This document shows positions 1-12,480 of a stretch of DNA of 64,000 nt, in pieces. Below the pieces are notes generated by a model. It had not been told where the DNA came from. It searched no databases and saw nothing but the letters and a program-made list of their open reading frames with translations. The DNA comes from Varanus komodoensis (taxonomy: Eukaryota; Chordata; Lepidosauria; Squamata; Varanidae), in contig NW_025336348.1 of the NCBI RefSeq assembly GCF_004798865.1, positions 1,827,527-1,891,526 of the forward strand, written 5' to 3'. Within the stretch, counting starts at the first letter, position 1. Every line of letters begins with the position of its first letter. Made by a program: the position numbers and the translations under genes.

Positions 1-2843
1 CCTACCAGTGGCTGCACATGGAACAGCAGCCACGGGGGCACTAATCAGTTTCAACTGCTTTATTGGCAAGTCCGGTTGAGGGTCATCATGGATGGATCCA
101 CACAAACAAGATGAACAAGGATCTGGATTCTGCCACGTGTCTGCAACACACAAGCTAGGCCACGGACATAGCCAGCAGAGCCAGGATTATCAGGGGAGTC
201 ACAGACCACAGGAGATGGAGAGGCGTGGGGTGGGGTGGGGTGGAGAAGGGCATGCCAGACGTGTCGTCTCATGTTATACCCACTGTGTATTCATTGAGCC
301 AGAGCATTTGGAGCAGTTTCGCCTCTGTCAGTCCTCTTGGCTAGAGGAAACGTGATGCAAAAAAAAGGGTAAAAAGAAAAGGAAAAGAAAAACAATGGGG
401 GAATATATAAAAAAGAAGAACATATGCATTATTAGCAGTGAAGAGTTCAGACACTGGGCGTTACAGCAACAATGCTACTTTGAGAGAAGCAACACATCCA
501 GGACTCAGCATGGTTCCATGCTCTGTATGAAAACAGAGAGCCCGTCATATGGCCTGTCCCAACCTGCCGCCCTTCGGGAGTGCAAGGCTCAATTTGCAGG
601 CAGCATGGCCCATGGCTTGGAATTGTGCCCACTGCATTCCAATCTGGAGGGCATCAGGTGGGGAAAGGTGCTGCAGAACACATGAACCTCCTCAGCCAGA
701 AAGACCTGGAAAAAACCACAAGGTTGGCATTTGGGAGGCGGGAGGTTTTTAAAAAGCGATAATCAAAAGCAAAAAGAGTATGGATAACTTGGAAAAGCCC
801 AGTAGAGTTTTCCTAAGGGGCTAAGAGGGTAGGTGGGAAAAGGGGTTTGGGACCAGATTCTCCTGGAAAGCCTGGGGAGCATTGAGATGCCAAAACAAAA
901 GGACCCTTGGAAAACTTGCAACGGAAAGAGGATTAAAGCACAAAAACGCCCCATGCCTCACATTTTCTCCACATGCTCTTTGGCAGCAAAAATGTGCCCT
1001 TAAGTGAGGCTCTGACACAAATGGAAGTATAACATATGCTGCTTTTATGGACACAGAAATGGCAACACTGGGCAGTCAGTGCCTCCAAGGGTTAACCATG
1101 CTGGCTTCTGGCAGCCACTCACTTTGGTTTCAAGCATGCAACTGTGCTACACTGCCAAAGAAGAGGTAATGGCACAGCAGACCCAGGGCTGGCCGCAAGG
1201 GGAGGCATGGCTGGGCACTTGCCAAGGGCCAGCTCCCCAGCAGGGGGCCACTGACAAGGCCCCTAGAATTCCTACTCTCCTTCACCATCACCATCAGCTT
1301 GCTCACCAGCTTCTCCTTCTGGCTTAGATGACGGTAGTTGTGAGGAGGACAGGAGATGCCATAGCCTAATTACTCCATGGCTTTCTGCCAGTCAAAAATC
1401 AAGTGGTAGCAGTGATCAGAAAGAGGGCGAGGAGCAGGAGCAACTGATGGCCAAGGGACCGAGCAGGTGGGAGGTGCCTTCCCAAAGAGGACTAACAAAC
1501 TGGAGCCAGCACGAAGAACCAGTGAGAATTTGGGAGCGGAGAGGCAACGAATTCAGCCAGCTGAGCCATGGTGGGGAGAAGAAATTCACAGTGTACCTTC
1601 ATCTGCTGGTATCTGGAGCACCCAATGATGATTTGAAGGTGCGAAGGAGCCCGTCTCAGGGAGGGTCCTTTCATACATTCTCAAATGCCATCATATGGGG
1701 TCAGCAGACACCTTCATCTTCAAGTCATCCAGGCTTGAGTGATGAAATGATATATGTGCAGGTACGTGGCCCAGTCTTAAAAAGTATGTTGCTTGGAGTT
1801 TCACAACATGCATGTTTCAGAACCAAATCATAGAATGTGGCCAAGAACATGTCCAGACATGTGAGTGAAGTGGAGGGGGGGGGGCCTCACTATTTTCATT
1901 TTACCTTTGGAATAATTCTCATGTCGTTTTTCTAAAGGTATTAAATATGGCATGAATAGCAGGCAGGGACTATGGGAAGAACCAAAAAGGCATGTGAGCA
2001 CATAGGGTGGGCTTTCAAACAGAGGCATGCAAAATTACTCCCTGTCAGAGAATATGCAGAATTAGCCTTAGAACTGAAGATTTGCTCTCATGTCTGATTA
2101 ACTCCAGTGGCCTTTTCATCTGGTTCATTATTCTTTCCATGAATGATTTTCCATACCAGTGTTTAAGAACTGGAGGCTTGCAATGCCAACAAGAAACATG
2201 TAGGAATTAAATAAATACTTCCCCACTCATGTCTTCAACTTCTCATTCTTCTCCACTAAAATAAATGTTAAGTGAAGACAGTTGTAGCTGTAATATGCCT
2301 GTGACACCTTTCTTATGATAAAGATGATTCCACCAGTGTATCATTATTAACCTTCACTCATTTTGGCAAGCCAGAGTAAATGTGATTATCCAAAAACCTT
2401 CTGAGGAGCCCAGCAGAAATGAGGTTCTTAAGGCAAGATCATAGGCCAAACCTACACATTATGGGGTGATGTGTGGAAATCACTGACAAGATCTCCCAGG
2501 TAAAACAGTTTGAAAAATATGGTGTTTTCTCACCCCCCGCCAGGAGTAGCCAGTGAAGAGGAGCAGGGTGGGAAAACATCATGTGTTTTCCCCTAAGTAC
2601 ACATTGTCCGGGAGATACAGGTCAGCAACTACCACATTTCCCAGTAACATGAAATCTGGGGACCTTAACCCTCTTCCATTCCTTTCCTACTGTCTCAGAG
2701 TTATTGTTCTAGCACAGCAAGAACACACATCTTGGCACCTTCCATTGAACTACAGAACCCAAAGTAAAAATGTTTTACAAAAGACAGGAAAAGTATCTGT
2801 TCAAACATCACAAGTGCTCAACTTCGTCCTGAGCTGTACTCAC
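1..2843 (-). other. BCAT1: BCAT1 intron 3 (partial)
   Basis: This is intron sequence downstream of exon 3 and no further BCAT1 exon was seen in it. It contains one copy of an unnamed dispersed repeat at about 1200-1500, a G-run at 1876-1884 and otherwise sequence in which I recognise nothing. The open frames here have no recognisable domains. Confidence 0.7.
1200..1500 (+). repeat. Unnamed dispersed repeat, copy A
   Basis: This stretch shares blocks in the same order with 7780-8005. Shared blocks include GGCACTTGCCAAGGGCC, then GCAGTGATNAGAAAGAGG with an acidic-looking GAGGAGCAGGAG tract, then GGGGCTGGCAC-like or GGAGCCAGCAC. I do not know the family. Confidence 0.4.
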
Positions 2844-3044
2844 TTCGACAGCATAGTGAAAAGCTGAGATTGCAGGATGCACAGAGAGGTTCTCCAAAGG
2901 CTTAATATGAGGTGTCTCCCAACCTGAAGCTAACGACCACTCTATGAACAGCATGTTGTCTGTGAAAACAGTTCCAAACACCAGGCCGTTCAGGTCCGGC
3001 TTTTCTTTGAAAGTGGTAGACGGGTTGATTTTTAGGTCAGCAGC
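2844..3044 (-). CDS. BCAT1: BCAT1 coding exon 3 (branched-chain amino-acid aminotransferase, cytosolic)
   Basis: BCAT1 is the PLP-dependent cytosolic enzyme that moves the amino group of Leu, Ile or Val to 2-oxoglutarate. This exon is 201 bases, 67 codons, phase 0 at both ends, which is the same length as the human exon as I remember it. It begins [17 protein letters not shown], holds the family signature [12 protein letters not shown] and [10 protein letters not shown], and ends HYAVE, just before the LFEGLKAFRG segment of the next exon, which is not in the window. The acceptor is a pyrimidine tract with CAG (minus strand, just above 3044) and the donor is GTGAGT just below 2844. KEKPD and VFGTVFTD fit BCAT1 rather than the mitochondrial paralogue BCAT2, which has VFGKTFTD. 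The PLP lysine and catalytic domain lie in later exons outside the window. The frame is open with no defects. Identification is by remembered protein similarity. Confidence 0.96.
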
Positions 3045-3193
3045 CTGGAGAGACAGAGATAAGCAAACCAACCAATGAAAAAAAACGAAACAAAAAATAC
3101 AGCACCACACAACAAAAAGCAAGGCATGATAATAGCTATAAAGCAGATATATGCACCTGCTTGGAGATTTTATCCTGTTAAGTAATATAGGAG

Positions 3194-3214
3194 TAGAACG
3201 AACGAACGAACGAA
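3194..3214. repeat. Short GAAC microsatellite
   Basis: About five GAAC units occur in the pyrimidine-side upstream region of BCAT1 exon 3, in intron 2. Nothing else is notable. Confidence 0.6.
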
Positions 3215-3619
3215 TGGTACACTGATTATATTGAAGTGAGACTCTTCCAAAATCACAGGACGCCAAGAAACCAGGAGCAGTTCTGCCTTCAGCTTGTTAT
3301 GAACAACACCAGAGATCATTGCCTTGGAGTTGCCTTTTATGCTTTTGATAAGAGCTACTTTTGCTGTAAGAACTGTTTATTTTGTCGAAGAAGCTTTGTC
3401 CTACCTCTGTCTCCCAGGGATGCAGGTTAGATCCTTTGAAACAGTGGGAGCGAAGAATTTTATAAAATCTATTTGTTCTCCATTTGGGGAGAGGAATTGA
3501 TGCATTGCTTGCCTAGGCAACTTTGGAGGCTCATCCAGCATCCCCAAGCCTATTCAGGCAACTGATAGGGCCACAGACAAGGAGTAAGCTTGTTTATATT
3601 CTACACTCAAATTTCATTA

Positions 3620-3905
3620 CAGGTGATCCCCAGGTTATGAACATCCAGGTTATGAACGACTCATACTTGTGAACATGTGGACTGGCATAACCTGATATGA
3701 ATATTTCTTTTGAAAAGCCACAAATTTCTCTAGGGAATATGACACATTTGGCAGTATGTTCTCAGTGGCCCTAGAGATATTTATAGCTTTCCTCTAGAGA
3801 TAGTCATGGCTATCTCTAGGGAACTATGCGGCGTGTTTGGTGACATGTCTCTCAGTGGCAGTATAGTTCCCTAGAGATAGTCATGGAAAGCCATTTCCTT
3901 AGACT
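3620..3905. repeat. Repeat with internal inverted repeats, possible DNA-transposon remnant
   Basis: The stretch begins with a doubled phrase, CCCAGGTTATGAACATCC then AGGTTATGAACGAC. It then contains three versions of CTAGAGATAGTCATGG, one of them inverted, giving a near-palindrome at about 3793-3822. A related start (CCCAAGTTACAAACGTCC) lies at 18286. The superfamily is not identified. Confidence 0.35.
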
Positions 3906-4864
3906 AAATGTTGTCATCTCCTGTGAGCTCTTCAGCATCTCAAACAACACATTTGCCCCCTCATCCACATAAACCTTGTGCTACATCAGGAACTGGAACA
4001 TGAATCTCAACAAATGCCCAGCCAGCTCTTTCCAGACATGGATCCATTGAGACTAATTTGTCATGGTTTAAAGTGTTTTGAATGTAATAAGCAGGCACTG
4101 GATTGTATTGTCCTAGCAGAACATTATCAGAGAACTTCAGAAGAAAATGAGGGACTAGTAAGTCACTTTTAAAGATCCAAGTTATTTTCTATTGAGGTTA
4201 CATTCAAATTAAAGATGGACACACAATGAAGTTGAAACATACATTAAATCAGGCATAAGAGGCAAGTTATGACAATTATTTCAACATACAGAGTCTCTCT
4301 CTTTCTCTTCAGTACCTGCAGTTAGTTTATTATGATTATATTGTTATCATTATTACAATGCTGTAGTCTGTTTAAGATGTTTCAGTGAATACGGAAGTGT
4401 TTCTCAAGTGTTTTATATGCATGAAAAGGTAAAATATACACATAAACCAAGACAAACATTTGGCTTATTCATGTGATCAAACTTGCACAGAAATTTGACT
4501 TGAGAATGGAACTCGTCCATAACCCAGGAATGATCTGCATTGTTTTCAATAAACTGTGTATCATCTTTGACAGAGGTGGCTTTGTTGCTTCCTAGTTATC
4601 CTTGAATCTGAAGTGAGGTGTTTGGGGACTGGAAAGTGCCCAAGGCGGCTGAGTAAGACCACATGCAACCACAATAAAACATTCATTCTTAAAAAGGAGC
4701 AGAGAAAGGCTATGAAGTTAACACTGAAGCTGCAGCCGAACAAGAACAAAAATAGCAACATTCAAATCTCCTCAGAGGGCCAAAGACCTTTCTAAATGAA
4801 AAGCCCTTCAAAGCAAATGGAAGGGTGGTTAGAAGGCCTCTTCAAGAATGGTCCTCCAAAGCTT

Positions 4865-5080
4865 AGCTGAAGCTACAGAAAAGCGGGACTGGGACTCAGG
4901 AGAACAGGACTCTGCTTTCCACTAGGCCATGAAACTCACTGGGAGACTTTGGGGAGATCATTTTCCCTCAGGCCAACCAACCTCACAGGGAGAGGGGAAC
5001 CAAGAAAGCTACCCTGGGTTCCTTTCAGGAAGCAAAAAGGCAGGGTATAAAAGTAATAATATTAATCAACTTTTCCAAGT
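4865..5080 (+). mobile_element. tRNA-headed SINE, degraded
   Basis: Recognisable parts include GGGACTGGGACTCAGGAG (the body after the tRNA A box), a GCCATG segment, ACCAACCTCACAGGG, and a GGGTTCCTTTCAGGAAG to GGCAGGGTATAAAAGTAATA tail. It matches the better copies at 44.24 and 47.31 kb in order. It looks old. Confidence 0.55.
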
Positions 5081-7779
5081 TGGTAGCAAAGGAGTCTCAG
5101 ATGTCAGCCAGACATAAGAGGAAAGCATTAAAACCAACTTAAATTGTTTACAGGGAGAGTTAGACACAAACAATAGGAGTTTATCATCTGCTTTGTCAAA
5201 ACAAAGGAAAGGAGTAGAGAAAAATGGCTCTGTTGTCACGGTGGAAGGTCAAAAGAACATGAAGCAGCTCAAGGATCGCTTCTGCTGCTCAGGCGCAGAT
5301 TTCCTTTGCCTCCATGGGAGGGTGACGATGCTCTTGTGCTTCAGCAGCCATAAGAAAGTCCACCTGCACTTCATTTCTCAGCTGAAAGTCGGCCTGCCAA
5401 GCACATGACCTGAATATATGCAGTTGATTTTCCCTAGCAACAAAGTTTGATTGTGAATTGTTGGTTTGTTTAATGAAGTGCACACAGCCACAAGGACAAA
5501 CAGAATTACTATTCATTTTGCACTGTGGTCCCTCAAAAGACAAAAGAAACCGCAGGTTCCTTTCCTCAATGCAAGACACTCATCCTGAGGAAATGTTACC
5601 GCTGACATGTCAAAATGTAAAAATAGCTCCAGCACTTCCATGCACAAATAAAATCATTTCAGATTTTGCTATTGAGGAACTGTCGGTGGATTTAAATGAC
5701 AAGAGCAACTACGGGGTTTTTTATGTGAATTTTAACCAGACAGACAAAAGCATAGCAAAGAAAATGGCGGGGGGGGGCACCAATTTCCATACAGGAAATA
5801 AAATAGCCACTTTGAGCTGGGACAACATTCCACACAATTATGTGGTGGAAAAAATCCTTGTGAGAAACTTCGGCAGGTGGGAACTCCAATGCTCATGAGG
5901 CTGAAACAAAACCTATGAGACATATGAGAATCTGGAGCAGGCACGCCAGAGCAGCTGCAGTTTGGTACCACACATTTGGAGAAAAGGAAAGGAAATCTCT
6001 TGGACACCGGAAAGCCAAGTTATTCTGTGCCAGGCAAAACTGAGGCTGAAGGCGGACTTCGTATCAGAAGAGAGATCTCTCCAGCTACAGTGGAAACCCA
6101 GCTTCCTTCTGGAGGCAAAGACAGACGTGGGCATCAGTGCAATGAACGCATGCTTGGCTGGAAATTTTGCTCCTGCTTGCCCAGTGCTCCAGGCAGCAAG
6201 CACATGTAGAAGAGAGTGCTTGCTGACATCACGGACGGTCAGCCAACCACCGCAATGCACAGCCAGATCTCACTTCCAGCATGTGGACATGGGATTTTTC
6301 TTCAGAACCAACCACGTTGGGGAAGGTTATGATCACCCTGAAGGCAGCAAGGTGGCGTCTAGATCAGCCGCACTGCCCTAACCAAGCTGTGCACAGCTTC
6401 ACCCTAAATTCTGCAGCCGCTAAGCATCAGTGCAAATGAAGCCAATGCAAGTCGGGCCCCAGAACGACAAGTTGCTGTGCGGAGTGCTCTGTGTTCGAGA
6501 TGCTGGGTCCCCAGCCCGGTCCCCTTAGCCTTCCCAGTGGTTCAGTTTGCGTGCCGAATGGACTGGGCACGTTCAGTCCTCACTGAATGATGCCATGACC
6601 TTCTACAAGCCTCAGGGTTCTCTTGGACCTGATACCTCTGCCTCGTGTGTGGGCAGGACCATTTCTGCTACAGGGTAATGGCACTCATAATGTAAACAAC
6701 AAAAAGGGAGAATGATATGTTAGTTTTCCTTATCTCATGTAGTTTCTGCAGGCTTTGCTAAACAGGAGAGAAACAGGAGTTATTGGGTCAAAAGGGCACC
6801 AAAACTCCATGCTTGAAATTCCTTCCTTCCAATCTGCCTGAGATTTTATCGCTACCTCTACATTTTGAAGTTCAGCTTCATTGCTACGTAGGAGCACGTT
6901 TCTTCCATCCCCCACACAACTCCTCCTTCATCTTCACCAAGATTTCCATCATGTTGAATTTCTGTGCCCAGCACAGAATTCCAGACGTACATAATGCCAT
7001 CACGGGACACACAGGTGACCCGCCTGTAGTACGAATATACAAAACATTCTGCTGGTGCCGCAGCAGCCGCTAAGTAGCATAAGAAAAGGAAACCTGTTAC
7101 AGCAGCTGCAGCAACCTCAGTGCTTCTCAGGCGGATCACAAGACACCTGTCTGGGTCGTTTCCTGTCATCTTCCACTTCATTCAGAAAGGCAACTACTTC
7201 CTATTTAGTGACACTGTCCGTCGATCTTGCTTTCACAATTCAGGCACTTTTGAAGAGGGAACCTACTGACAGCAGGGGAGGAAAGGGAAAGAGGAAAGGG
7301 AACAGAAAAGGAACAGGAAAAACTGTGGGGTACAATAAATCATTCCATTAACCCAAGAAAACAAGTAGAGACTAGAAAACAAACGGGGGGGGGGGAGTCA
7401 AGCACCTAACGTAAACGAATGGCTTGCCAGGTGCTTTCCCAACAGTCAGAAGCGAGCTGAATGGGGAGCAGAAGAGAACAGAATGCCCCGTTCCCTAAAG
7501 CATGGACGAAGAGAAGCCGCACCACATTCTCCTCCATACGGGAGCTGGTGCAGAAGCCAGCAAGAAGAACAAAAATGCAGTGGTGGATAACAGAGGGTGC
7601 CTTCTGCTTCTGCATACAGCGTATTTAAGAAAATAAGAAGATGCCACTTTAAAACTGCAATTCTATAGTATGGCTCCATATATTAATAGGAGGGACCTTC
7701 ACGGCACTACATTCCTAACAGAGCAGCCCAGCTGCCAGCAGCTGATTTCTGTGGAATCTTCAAGGCAGATCTCAGGACC

Positions 7780-8005
7780 AGGTTGGTGCCAAGGGTAGAC
7801 ATGGTCAGGCACTTGCCAAGGGCCCAGCAGATGCCTCACCTACTTGTTCATTGACTCTCTGGCTGCCAAGTAAGCAGTGATGAGAAAGAGGATGAAGAGC
7901 TAGAAGAGCTGATGATAATGGCAGTGAGAAGGCAAAGTCCATAAGGGATTAGGATGAAGGATGTCTTACACAAAGTTCCTCAAAAGTCTGGGGCTGGCAC
8001 CACTC
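7780..8005 (+). repeat. Unnamed dispersed repeat, copy B
   Basis: This is a partner of copy A at 1200-1500. The shared blocks (GGCACTTGCCAAGGGCC, AGCAGTGATGAGAAAGAGG, CTGGCACCAC) occur in the same order and strand, with gaps between them. The family is unknown. Confidence 0.4.
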
Positions 8006-8579
8006 TGGTACTATTCTTTTGAGAAGTTCCTGGAATGCAGCACTTGGAATAACCTCTTTGATGCAAAAGAGCTGCTGCCAGTCAGTATTGGCCAAATAGG
8101 CTTGTTGAGCCAAACGCTTGTCTCTGAGGAAGGCAGCTGCTCATAGGTTTCTCTACAGGAGGCATTAATTGCACATCCATGATTCCTCACTGTAGTTGTT
8201 TATGGGTGCTTTACACAATGTTGTCACTGTCCATGGACTCTTCTGCACTTTCCAAGCATTTCTAGTTTGTTTTAGAGCAAGGAAAGGGGGGTATTATCTG
8301 AAAATGGGAGAACAAACTGGAATGAGAAGCTTGTATATTCTCTCAATTCCACAATGCCTGCCTGTGGTGGAGTAATGGAACATATAGAAAAGTACAGAAA
8401 GAAAAACATGGCGTGGGGAAGGAGCCGGTCTTAACCCCATGAAAAATACAGAAACAGAAGCCTTGGTAAAGTGGCAGATGGAAAGGCTTGTGTAAAGAAG
8501 TCTAATGTTCCTATGGCCAAAGGTCAGGACACCTCCAGGGATGCTCCCAATTTGATAGGGATGGTTAATAGAGTTGGCA

Positions 8580-9420
8580 TGACTGGAATTGTTGTTCTTA
8601 GGTGTCATCAAGTTATCTCCAACTTACGGAGTGCCCTGTATTGACAGCCCTGGTCATCGCTTGTAAACTGTGGATGATGGTTTCCTTGAAGGAATCAATC
8701 CATCCCATAGCTGGTCTTCTGCCTTTGTCATTCCCAAGCATTACTACCTTCTCCAGTGAGTCTTGCCTTCCCATGATGTGCCAGAAGCTTCCTTTTTGTC
8801 AGTTGTGGCTTCATTTGATCTGGGATCCACTGGTTTGTCTTTCTTTTGGTCGGAGTATTCACAAAGCTTTCCTCCAACACCATGTTTCAAATGTATCCAT
8901 TTTTTTCCTGATCAGCTTTTTTCTCTGTGCAGCTTTCACAGCAATATATAGTGATCAAGAGTCCAATAGTGTGGATGATTTTGGCCTTGATTTCCAGTAA
9001 AACATTCTTCTACTTGATTATCTTTTCTCATTCCTTCATTGCTACCCTTTCAAGTTTCCATCTTCTAATTTCTTGCTGCAGTCTCCACTTGAACCTATGA
9101 CCCAGGAATGGTATGCAAAACCTTTCACCGTTTCACTTTCTTCATTGTTGGCATTAATGTTGCATAGTTCTTCTTAGCCACCCCCCTTTTGTATTCTTAA
9201 GGTTCTGCTGAAGTCCTGATTTACCACTTTCTCCTTTTGCTTTTATCAGGAGTTGCTCCAATTCCTTTCTGCTTTCTGCCAGCGATGTGGTATTACTGCT
9301 TATCTCAAGATTGATGGCTCGTTTATTTTTCAGGTCTGCTTCCTCAGATCCCAATCCAGCTTTCCGTGTGATATATTCTGCATAGACTGACAGCAAGCAA
9401 TTTAGGACTGCAAAATGTAG
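8580..9420 (-). mobile_element. RTE/BovB-like LINE, 3' part, degraded
   Basis: On the minus strand the 3' end lies at about 8590. Across the fragment, the plus strand shows phrases shared with the copies at 9.66 and 11.39 kb: TCTCCAGTGAGTCTTGCCTT, ATTCACAAAGCTTTCCTCC and TGTGGATGATTTTGGCC. Translated on the minus strand, the upper part reads AESRKELEQLLIKAKGESGK, like the RTE/BovB stretch AESEEELKSLLMKVKEESEK. It carries numerous stops and frameshifts. Confidence 0.65.
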
Positions 9421-9424
9421 GGGA

Positions 9425-9660
9425 GTTGCATTGCAAAGGCACTGTAAATCGGGTTCCAGTCAGACTGTGCTGCCTCAAAGAGAGAGGCAAGAGTGCTGGA
9501 CTGGGCCTCAGGAGCTGCAGGTTCTAGTCTGCACTCAGCCCTACAGCTCATGGGGCCAGTCACTGATTCTCAGTCTAACCTACCTCACAGTTGTTGTGAG
9601 AATAAATGGCAAGGAGGACTATGTAAACTGGCTTGAGCCCCTCACAAGAGGTAAAATCTG
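9425..9660 (+). mobile_element. tRNA-headed SINE
   Basis: The SINE phrases are AAGAGTGCTGGACTGGGCC, GGGGCCAGTCACTGATTCTC, TAACCTACCTCACAGTTG and TTGTGAGAATAAATGG. It sits between two minus-strand RTE fragments. Confidence 0.65.
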
Positions 9661-10080
9661 TTGCTGTTATGTACCATGAAGTCCTCTCCAACTCATGGAG
9701 AACGAAAGTCCTCCAAAATAGGTAATCCATGACAGGTCTTGTAAATTCAAGGCTGTGGTTTCCTTTATGGAGATCTTGTATTCAGGCTTCCTTTTCTTCT
9801 GCCTTCTTCAGATTGTCTTCTTCAAGGAGTTTTGCCTTCTGATGATGTGCTCAAAGTTTTGTCACTTTTGCTTCCAGAGAAAGCTCTGGCTTGATTTTAC
9901 CCAAAGCCAACTTGTTTATCCTTTCTCTCTTCCAGGTATGCACAAAGCTCTCCTCCTGCTCCATGATTTCAGCATATCCCTTTTTTTCCTGTCAGCTTTC
10001 TTCACTGCCCAACTTTCACACCCATCTATAGCAATCAGGAAAACAACCGTGCGGATGATGTTAATGGTGGGATAGGACCA
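9660..10080 (-). mobile_element. RTE/BovB-like LINE, 3' end fragment
   Basis: A second 3' end starts at about 9665 (plus strand ACCATGAAGTCCTCTCCAAC). The order of phrases is the same as in the 8.6-kb fragment, ending with CCAACTTTCACACCCATC and GTGCGGATGATG. It corresponds to the conserved C-terminal region of the reverse-transcriptase protein read on the minus strand. Confidence 0.65.
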
Positions 10081-10762
10081 TGATAAAGACATACATCAAG
10101 AAGCGTGCTTTAAGCAGAAGATGCCCTGTGGCCCTGAACGCCTGCACCGAGGCCGCCTCCTAACTGCTGAGCCATTTTTAGAGACATCAGCTTAACAGAG
10201 CATGGGGTGGGGGAACAACAGACATTTTCAGACTGGTCCTGAGCTTCGAGGAATCTTTATGTGATAACATCACTTGGAATGACAGGCTCTCTGAGGCAGG
10301 CAATGCGCTGCCAGCCAAACTCAGCTGTTGCCGGGATCTGTATGTAATACCAAGTTAAGTAACGGAGCCATAAGGCACGGCAGTACTTACTGCTAAGACT
10401 TTGGAGTGACCCGGCTCCGTGTGTCTGTGTGTTTTAGGGTTTATTCCTGCAGGACCATCTGTCTCTTCTGCTGGAACTCATCTTTCTCGCCACTGCCTTC
10501 CCCCACCCTCTGGCTTCCAGAGAGAGAAAGAGAGGGAGCGCAAGAAAGTCACTAACTCCAGCAAAGAAATGAGTCTGAAAGGATTTAAAACAGCAGGGTA
10601 ATTCACAGTGCTCCTTATACTACCAAATAGTGCTCCATAAAGCCAACTGAAGGCAGAGGATCACCAGTCTAGACTGGGACCGAGGAGTAGAAGGGATTAA
10701 GTTTGCCTATTCACCTGTTGGATTCCTGATCTGAATCAAGACATCTGCACTTACTCCAGAAT

Positions 10763-10812
10763 GGAAGGAAGGAAGGAAGGAAGGAAGGAAGGAAGGAAGG
10801 AAGGAAGGAAGG

Positions 10813-10864
<52 letters not shown>
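10763..10864. repeat. Compound microsatellite (GGAA)n then (GCAA)n
   Basis: About thirteen GGAA units pass without a break into about twelve GCAA units, with no interruptions. Such purity suggests a polymorphic locus. Confidence 0.95.
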
Positions 10865-10866
<2 letters not shown>

Positions 10867-10964
10867 TACTTTGGCTTGGCTTGGAGGGGTAAAAAATGGA
10901 AGTCCAGAGAGAAGATGGTGCTAGTCACCACTTACTGTTTTCTCACCCACCCGTTCATTTTATT

Positions 10965-11085
10965 CAGTGTTTTGGACTGGGAAACCCAAAGTTCAGATCT
11001 CTACATAAGCCGCCCCGAGGCTTCGGCGAATGGGGCGGCATAAAAATGTTTTAATAAATAATAAATAATAAATACATGGTTTTAA
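10965..11085 (+). mobile_element. SINE/LINE tail with GCCGCCCCGAGG hairpin
   Basis: TAAGCCGCCCCGAGGC, TTCGGCGAAT and GGGGCGGCATAAAAATG form a hairpin tail followed by AATAAATAATAAAT. The same tail appears on the minus strand at 12.96 and 26.69 kb. Confidence 0.6.
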
Positions 11086-11389
11086 AACTCAATGAGAGGC
11101 TTTGGGCCCCTTCTTCAGCTCAAGCTACCTCACAAGGTTGTTGTGAAGATAAAAATAGAATAGCCTCATGTTCATAGAAGAAGGGCAACGCAGCACATAA
11201 TTTCTTTAACCTTCCCCCTTCTTCTGTTGTTTAATGTCTATTTTTTATGATAGTCCTTATTGGAAAATTAATTCTGGCAAATAATCTTGGTACTGGTTAT
11301 TCCACTTGAGAATCTCAAAAGATTGGCATATTCCTATTTTACTTTAAATATTGCATTGTGTAGAAGTGTGAAATTTAAAAAGAGTGACT

Positions 11390-12480
11390 TTTTAAATGTG
11401 CCATCAAATAGTTTCTGATTTATGATGATCCTATGAATGAATCCCCTCCTAAATCTCCTGTCCTTGACAGCCTTGCTCACCTCTTATGGTTTTCTTTATG
11501 GACTCCATTCACCTCTTACTTGGGCTTCCTCTTCTTCGTCTGCCTTTGACTTTTCCTAGAATTATTGTCTTCTCCAGAGAGTCTTGCTTTCTCCTGATGT
11601 GTCAGAAGCCCGACTGCTTCAGTTTTACCATTTTGTGTCCAGGGAAAGTTCCGGATTGATTTGGTCTAGGATCCACCATCTTTCTTTCACTCCAGGCTAT
11701 TCACAAAGCTCTTCTCCAGCACTGTTTCCAAAATATCCATTTTCTTTCTGTCAGTTCTCTTCACTGTCCAGCTTTCACACCCATCCATAATGACTGGGAA
11801 TAAAATAGTGTGGATGATCTTGGCCTTGCTATTCACTGAGACCTCTTTCAGCTTGATCTTTTCAAGTTCCTTCATTGCTGTCCTTCCAAAATTCCATCTA
11901 CTTCAAACGTCTTGGCTGTAATCTCCCCCTGAATTAATAACTGACTCAAAGATATTCAAAGTATTTAATAATTTCAATTTCTTCGTTGTTGACAGTAAAG
12001 TCCTACAAATCTTCCCTACCCAAGATTTTTGCATTTTAATGTTCAACTGCAGTACTGTTTCTGCACTTTCTTCTTTCAATTTCATCAGAACTTGTTTCAA
12101 TCCATCGCTGAATGTCAGTAATATGGCATCATCCACTTATTTTAAATCATTGATGTATCTTCCACCAAGTTTCACCTCTTCTTCCTCTGATGCTAGTTCA
12201 GCTTTCTTTATGATATATTCTGCACATAGATGGAACAGACAGAGAGACAAAATACACCTTTGTCTGATGCCTTAGCCTATAGGAAACCATTCTGTTTATC
12301 CAAATTCTGTCCTAAGATTAGCTTCCTGTCCATAAGGATAACCAAGTGCTCGGGTGCTCCCATTTCTTTTAGAAGCATCCAGTTTCTCGCGATCCACACA
12401 GTCAAAATCTTTGCTGTAACCTATAAAGTACAGAGTTACCTTCTTCTGAATTTCTCTAATGTGCTTCAGTAGCCAAGGTA
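11390..12480 (-). mobile_element. RTE/BovB-like LINE, longest fragment in the window
   Basis: Minus-strand translation gives LLTFSDGLKQVLMKLKEESA then ETVLQLNIKMQKSW, and, nearer the 3' end, IHTILFPVIMDGCESWTVKR followed by TDRKKMDILE. These match the BovB/RTE reverse-transcriptase series (KEESEKAGLKLNIKKTK, FPVVMYGCESWTVKKAEHRR) known to me. The YADD core (here degraded to MDDAILL) lies near 12130. It holds many stops and frameshifts and no functional frame. Confidence 0.7.

Noticed and set aside
1-2800. Search for BCAT1 exon 4 (LFEGLKAFRG)
   Set aside because: No minus-strand frame carries the expected peptide. The exon must lie beyond the low end.
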